From positions 1-64,000 of the forward strand of contig JAIPMN010000617.1 of the NCBI GenBank assembly GCA_020650975.1: DNA of 64,000 bases, in the 5' to 3' direction. Position numbers and translations under genes: made by a program. Below the pieces are notes generated by a model. It had not been told where the DNA came from. It saw only the letters and a list, made by a program, of their open reading frames with translations, and did no database searches. Numbering within the stretch: the first letter of the stretch is position 1; every line of letters starts with the position of its first letter. Positions 58,181 to 64,000 of this stretch are shown one piece after another. The DNA is from Apostichopus californicus (taxonomy: Eukaryota > Echinodermata > Holothuroidea > Aspidochirotida > Stichopodidae).

Positions 58181-61100
58181 CATCACCAAAATATCAATAT
58201 AACTGAAACATTTGCCATATGTACAAAATGCTATGAGGTTGTGATTTTTTAGCAATTTTCTTTTTTAAGTAAATAATTTAGCCACAGGAATATATCTCTT
58301 TAAAGCAAGCTCTTTTTGAGTTCATAATGATAAATATTTTTCATGTAGTTTTATACTAAAATCTCATATCAATGGAATTCATCAAGCTTGACTAACCGAT
58401 TTTCTTTTCAAATAACGGCAAGTGAAAGGCCAACATTTTTGTAATTTTTTCAATATACAGACTTTACCACTACGAAGAAAGTGTGCTCGAGTAAAAACAT
58501 CCGTTGTCTTGAATGACAACTTCAAGGGTAGTCCTCAAAACATGTCACATTTCAGTTTAGTGTGCATTATAAAGCTATTTATATTCTAGAAATGAGAACT
58601 ATATTGTGATATAAGCATCACAAGATGTTTGAAGGGATCACAGATTTAAAAGAATTCAAGACTTAAATATCACGCAGCGAATAAAAAGAGACAGGTTGGT
58701 CGGACGCCACTATCTGAATCTAAATCTGAACAAAGCGGATAAATTTCAAGAATTTATATCTCAGCAACGGAACAAGCTATCGGGACGGGAGTAGGGTCGA
58801 TGTGATTCGTTTCACGAGATCTGTGTTACTGCAAGAAAACTGATGCTCCAAGAAAATGTGCCACCCTCAGAGCGATACAGGACATACACTTACCCCACTA
58901 ACCCCATTTCAGTGGAGATACGGGCAACTGAATCAAAGGCAGTGATTTGGATGGAATTTTGTAATGTTGTTGGACATTGAGCCCTTACATATACACAATA
59001 TATCAACTTTCCTTTTCTATAGAACTAAAATACAGTTTCATCTCCAAAGTTAGTTTGTGCTACACATTTGTCTGAAATGGCTTTTTCAAAATGTTTATTA
59101 TTTTTTTATTATAAGGATGAGTGGGTGAATGTATTGATTATGGCTCAAACTTAACGATAGTTGTATGATTGTCCCAGACAAGGTGTGTTAACCTTGGTCA
59201 ACCGACATGCTTCTCTAATGGTCCTCCATGGGATAAGTTGGAACTTCCTTGTATACATAGTGAATTAAAATGTCATATATCAATTGGTAAACATTTCAAG
59301 TACAGTGTCAATCTGCAAGTACTTCTTCAGGGTACTGTATGCCTGGTCCTATACATAGGTGTTGTTGGCCTTTGATACTGTTAATTCTACAATATCGAGT
59401 TAAACACCTTTTTCGTTACATGAAACAAGAGTCATGAGGGAAACTAAATGGGATAAAGTACTCGTCGTCTACGAGGACAAGTACAAACTCCAGGCCTTAT
59501 AGTGTCAATCCTTTCAATGAGCACCAAGTAAAATAAGTGGGCCCAGATGTTGGACCAGGGGATGCAGTGCTAGAACATTTATATCAAACTGGGCAAGTTT
59601 GGTACTCCAGATGGGAGAGTCCATAGGTAGACTGGGCACTTGAGCCACAAACTTTGACCACATTCACTATTAAAGTTGTTCAATACAATGAGATACAGTA
59701 GATGAACGCACGTCAACTGCAACTTGTAAGTGTTGTGGACACTGTACCCGCACTGGCATGGTATTTAGGGTTATCCCAGAGTAAATAAATGAGCAAGACT
59801 ACCCCTGAGGGTCGGTCATGGACAAATCAGATCGTGCCCTTTTGCTTCGCATTAAAGCGAAAGTTTACAGTGTGTTTCAAGTTTGTGTCACTTTCCCTCA
59901 ACGTACAATAACAGCCACACACTATATAACTGAATACCCCTAAACATTCAATCTTTGGAAAACATCTACAAAAACCACTGTTTAGAGCAACACAACTACA
60001 TTTTGTATTTTTTTCCTTTTCATTGCCAAATGAATGCACATAATATCACCAAATCTGAAGTTTTCATTTCATCTTCCCTATACCAAAATACTAGAAGGAT
60101 TGTGGCTTTGACCCCCTGATGCAGACAAGTTTTAGCAATAACATTTAGCCATTGGAATATCCCCTTAACTCAATGATACAAACTGGGCTCAAGTTCAAAA
60201 CATCTATTTTCTTCAAAAACATGTCACAGTTCAGTTAGTGTGCAGCTCCATAATGCTATTTACTGTACAAAAAAACAAAAAAATTATTTCCTTCTACTAC
60301 TCTGAAATCATACAAGGGACGTGAACATATATGAAAATTCCTACAGCTAGCATACCTACAGTAATTGGTACAAATTAACTTTTCACAATGGTATTGGGGA
60401 GAAACCATCGTTTAGTGCGGTGCAAAAGATTTTGTGTCCCACGCACCTTAATGTAATTTTTGTATCGTTTCCATCGCTAACCTTTCCACTTAACACCTCG
60501 TTACATAATCCCTGGTGAGATTTTTGTTGGACCTTAACAACACATACTGTTAAGTGCTTGTTACTCTAAAAATAATCTCGAAATGATTGCAATAATATCT
60601 AGTCATTTTCAAATAAAAAAGTCAGAAAACTTTTGAAATTTGATTTTTTGCATACATTAAGAGTTGCATGGAATCATTTGCTAACTATGACTAAACCTTC
60701 AGTCGGTAAAATCTTAGAAGATGTCTTAAGTTTGATGAGTGAAATTACAGTAGGTGGGACCATAACATAACTTCAGAAAACGCCTGAATTGGTGAGAAAC
60801 ACTAATGGAAGCTTTCAAACCAAGATAAAGAAATAAACCGATAATTTGGAGTTAAACACAACATTGTTAGAGTTCCCATAATTGTTAAAACTCATTCTGC
60901 TCTTGATGTGTTTCTCAGTAGTGTATTTTTCAATACTTTAAAGCAGCTTTTTATGTATATTTTTTAAATTTCTTCCTTATTTATTTTTTAATCTTCCTCA
61001 AAATAAGATTAAAGTTGGATCAAACTAAGACAACTTCTTTTATTTTCACCACGTAGAGGTAAATCAGCGAGCAATTCATGTATTCCATTCAATCCTTAAA

Positions 61101-62150
61101 GTCTCAATACGTGTTTGCTGATGAATTTTCGGAAAACAAACTTCCGAAGCAGATTCAATGTTACTCATTCTAAATGCATTCTGACCAGGTGGGTTTAATG
61201 GAGTAAAGCTGTCACAATCGAAAGAAAGAAATTTATTTTCCGTTGCCCTTATGGTGCAAACGATTTACCGTAAAATCACTGTGACCGCACATATCAGCAT
61301 GTTCACAAATGTAACCTATATATACTTGTATTGTCCACTTTTTTGCCCTATTTCACGGAGGAAACATCTGATAACACCCGTTTATAATTTCTTGCAATGG
61401 AAGGAAATAACACCATTTCACAGCTACATCAGTAAGACCAAAATAAAGATACTATTTAAGAGAATGGACCTAACACTGGCTAACCACGAAAGTGAAAGTA
61501 GTCATAGTACTAACGGTCGTAAACAAAACAGAGAGATTTGATTGGCGCATGATCTGTTGAGCAGGGGCTTGCAAATTTTGAGTGAAGTTTGTAGAATCTA
61601 CGGACTTGTTAAAAAACTGGCGAATTTTATTCAGCTCAAAATGTTTAATGACAGATAACTCAATAAACATAACGATTATTGATATGAAAATTGCATAGAA
61701 CTGTGTTATTTTCACTGAGCTTTGAGGGCAGTAAGCTGGAAAGGTCGAAATTTAAACTTTGGCAAACACACATTGAGACTTTAACATTAATCTCCCATGC
61801 ACTTTTCATGATAGTATATGAGTAAAGAGCAACCTGAATCTTTTAATTGCTAACTTAAATTTCATTACTTTGACTAGTCAAGCTACAGTAACAAATATCA
61901 TTTTTAAGGATAAAAAAATGTAAGTTTTGTAATGTGAAATCAACAAAGAAAGCTGCTTTTTTTAAGGCAACAAATCCAACACACTTCAGAGAAACACACA
62001 CCTTATATTCATGACTTCCTGTGGGCATACTGTGTACACACAGTGAAATTGAAACAGTACATAAGTTGACAAGGAAATGCTTACTGATGGATAATACCAT
62101 GTTGTCTAAGCTAAAGGCCACTCCATGAGATAAAAAACATTTCCTTTACA
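58181..62150. other. No recognised gene
   Basis: AT-rich noncoding-looking sequence. Open frames up to 96 residues are within chance expectation for this base composition and show no known motifs. Confidence 0.5.
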
Positions 62151-62575
62151 GGAATATTCTGGTGGACGCAAAATGATATTTACAGGCCTGGAAGACGATA
62201 TTCATATTTCACGATCTCGTCAGGTGATGACCATGCTCAATAATATCTTTTCTGGACAGACGATTTTGCTTGAAGGTGACTTTTCTTAGACATTGATCAC
62301 AGTAGATCCCTCTTGTATTCTTTTGTTGATTTCAATGTTTGTTTAGCTGTCAATATACTCTGACATAAAGGCTTCACGAAAGTACATGTTGTTCTAATGT
62401 AATATAATGTAATATCATGTAATATAATGTAATTATTATTATTTTCTCTTGTAGATAAAGATAACATTTCTTTAACTCATTTTCAATACCACGATGATGT
62501 GAAGTTCAGGATGTACTGTAGTCTTCCCCAGGAAATAGCTTCAAAACATATCGGCTTTGTCCACCAGAATGTTCC
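62151..62575. mobile_element. 425-bp terminal-inverted-repeat element (MITE-like)
   Basis: The left end GGAATATTCTGGTGGAC and the reverse complement of the right end GGAACATTCTGGTGGAC match at 16 of 17 positions, and both continue to a GATAT a few bases inward. The ends share TCTGGTGG with the 1,001-bp TTAA element at 47134-48134, suggesting a related family. A clean TTAA duplication is not visible (left TTTACA, right TTCAAA). Confidence 0.65.
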
Positions 62576-64000
62576 TTCAAACTTTGACTCGAGATATACT
62601 TTGTGGATTACTTTCATAATTTACTGCTTTTCCTTCTTCTCCTTATAAAAAAAAGAGCTAAAAGCGATGCAACATCATGCTACATAATATTGAGGACTTT
62701 TTAAAGTGTTCTTAAGAAACCTGATGCCATGATGACATTTTGTAATTGGGGTTTCTGTTTATAGTTCCTGCGTGTAGTATATTGATAAAGTTTTTGTATT
62801 CTGATGTAGTCTCCCAAGGGTTCTTCTTAACCAACCGTCCGTTGACCTATCACCTACATATCATTATACCAGATTGTATATACCCCAATATGTATCTTCT
62901 TAGACCAGTTTGGCATTTACTCGTTGAGAATAAAGACGCAAAAATATAAGTCCCTTCTCATGAGTTTTGTTTTGCATGTTTCGTTTGGTTAAATAAGTGA
63001 TTAAAACCAGTGGATATGTCACTGTTCAAAGTGTATGTTACTGATATGTTGCTTGTGTCCATCTATCTGCATCCTCCCCCACCCCTCCGATTCAAACAAA
63101 TTAACATAACAAAGAAAGTGTTTATGCTTCAAGCTCAACAATACCAATTACATGTTATATGAGTACAGTATGAACATAATTATGTATGTCTCTGCAAAGT
63201 TTCAATTTATATTTAAGCACAGGTATTGATTATAAATGCACTGACCTAAGTTATATTGCTTAGTGACAATAATTTATTCTACACTTAAATGAGATTTCTT
63301 AGAAACTACATACAGAATAAGTTCTCCAAAGTATATCTGAGGACTCTTTAGCCATTTTGAATCAGTATATATTTACCATACATGATGGCTCGCAGAAGAC
63401 TTTCAAGCAAGTATTACAAAATTTAAAATTAACATAGCTCACACACTGTTCAAGGTGGCAGGGTATACACACTGATACCATATACAATTATATATATATA
63501 TATATATTTCAAACTTCATAATTGCAAGTTTTTAAATCCATGTGGAATAAGTATGTTTTATTATGTATGTATTGTTTAAGTCTCATGAAATGACAAACTT
63601 CATTAGCATGACATACACTCTCATTGAAGGGTTGCATAAATTTTTATGTTTCTTCAAATTCTTCAAAAAAAAATGTTAAAGACATTTTTTTTTTCAAGAT
63701 GCACACTTTAAAGACATTAATTCTAAAGGAATATGATATATTGTACTTTAAACCCTAGAAAATTATGTTCCACTTGGAACATTTTTTAGTTGTTTACATT
63801 CAAATTCAGCATGTATGCCAATATCAAGACAACACTTAAAAAGGTGAAAAATGTTGTTATTTATGTCAGTACACAAAAAGCTACGGCCGAATAAAGGAAC
63901 TATATCATTACAGTCTCGAAAGCACAATTTGCATTTTAGCTGATAGTTATGTACTCCTAACTACCATCACTGATATGAAATGGTCACTATATAGCCGCCA
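62576..64000. other. No recognised gene
   Basis: AT-rich; one (TA)n run at about 63,487-63,508. No coding exon or RNA gene recognised up to the window edge. Confidence 0.5.

Noticed and set aside
61470-61715. 81-residue minus-strand frame with a transmembrane-like segment
   Set aside because: Single AT-rich frame with a hydrophobic run is common by chance here; overlapping open frames on the other strand and no family match.
62152-62648. Two plus-strand open stretches (62152-62275 and 62455-62645) joined in frame by a GT-AG interval, with faint similarity to dynein heavy chain (FSGQTILLE; YHDDVKFRMY)
   Set aside because: The first stretch starts one base inside the left end of the 425-bp inverted-repeat element, and the second covers its right end. 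No further dynein-like exons are seen upstream. Chance resemblance is more likely; an RNA-seq junction 62275/62455 would overturn this.

Overview
This is a eukaryotic window: AT-rich, repeat-dense DNA with multi-exon, intron-rich coding sequence. Intron style, L2/CR1-type LINE 3' ends, tRNA-derived SINEs, hAT-like ends and many minisatellites point to an invertebrate animal. An echinoderm-like marine deuterostome is my best guess, but no feature proves the species.

One host gene dominates. From about 41.1 kb down to the left edge, the minus strand carries 22 coding exons of a euchromatic histone-lysine N-methyltransferase (EHMT, the G9a/GLP family that methylates H3K9). Splice phases agree across all 22 exons: 4,524 nt, or 1,508 codons without an internal stop. 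The order is a long basic, disordered N-terminal exon with H3-like ARK motifs (38,925-41,094), a Cys-rich zinc-binding region (33,425-36,513), a linker, ankyrin repeats (21,009-30,646), pre-SET (15,527-20,359) and the first part of SET (15,527-15,654 and 1,446-1,524). The rest of SET and post-SET lie beyond position 1. The exon with the start codon was not found and lies either in the unassigned 41.1-64 kb or beyond it.

The introns are full of unrelated tandem arrays: units of about 80 bp at 1-795, 917-1,150 and 24,759-25,047; 12 bp at 7.4-7.8 kb; 16-17 bp at 12.0-12.8 and 15.8-16.5 kb; about 33 bp at 17.2-17.5 kb; a palindromic array at 21.3-21.65 kb; 28 bp at 21.7-21.9 kb; 26 bp at 23.0-23.4 kb; and 27 bp at 25.6-26.0 kb. 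The 14-kb intron inside SET also holds an hAT-like non-autonomous element.

From 41.1 to 64 kb I see no host coding exon. It holds three LINE 3' ends, a 10-N gap, a 61-bp minisatellite split cleanly by a 1,001-bp TTAA-flanked element (47,134-48,134), a 37-bp palindromic array (52.1-52.7 kb), and a 425-bp terminal-inverted-repeat element (62,151-62,575) whose ends resemble those of the TTAA element.

The most unusual signal is at 35.99-36.17 kb: a tRNA-derived (Pol III type) SINE whose body carries a near-canonical type I hammerhead ribozyme fold. A more decayed inverted copy lies at 35.72-35.81 kb.
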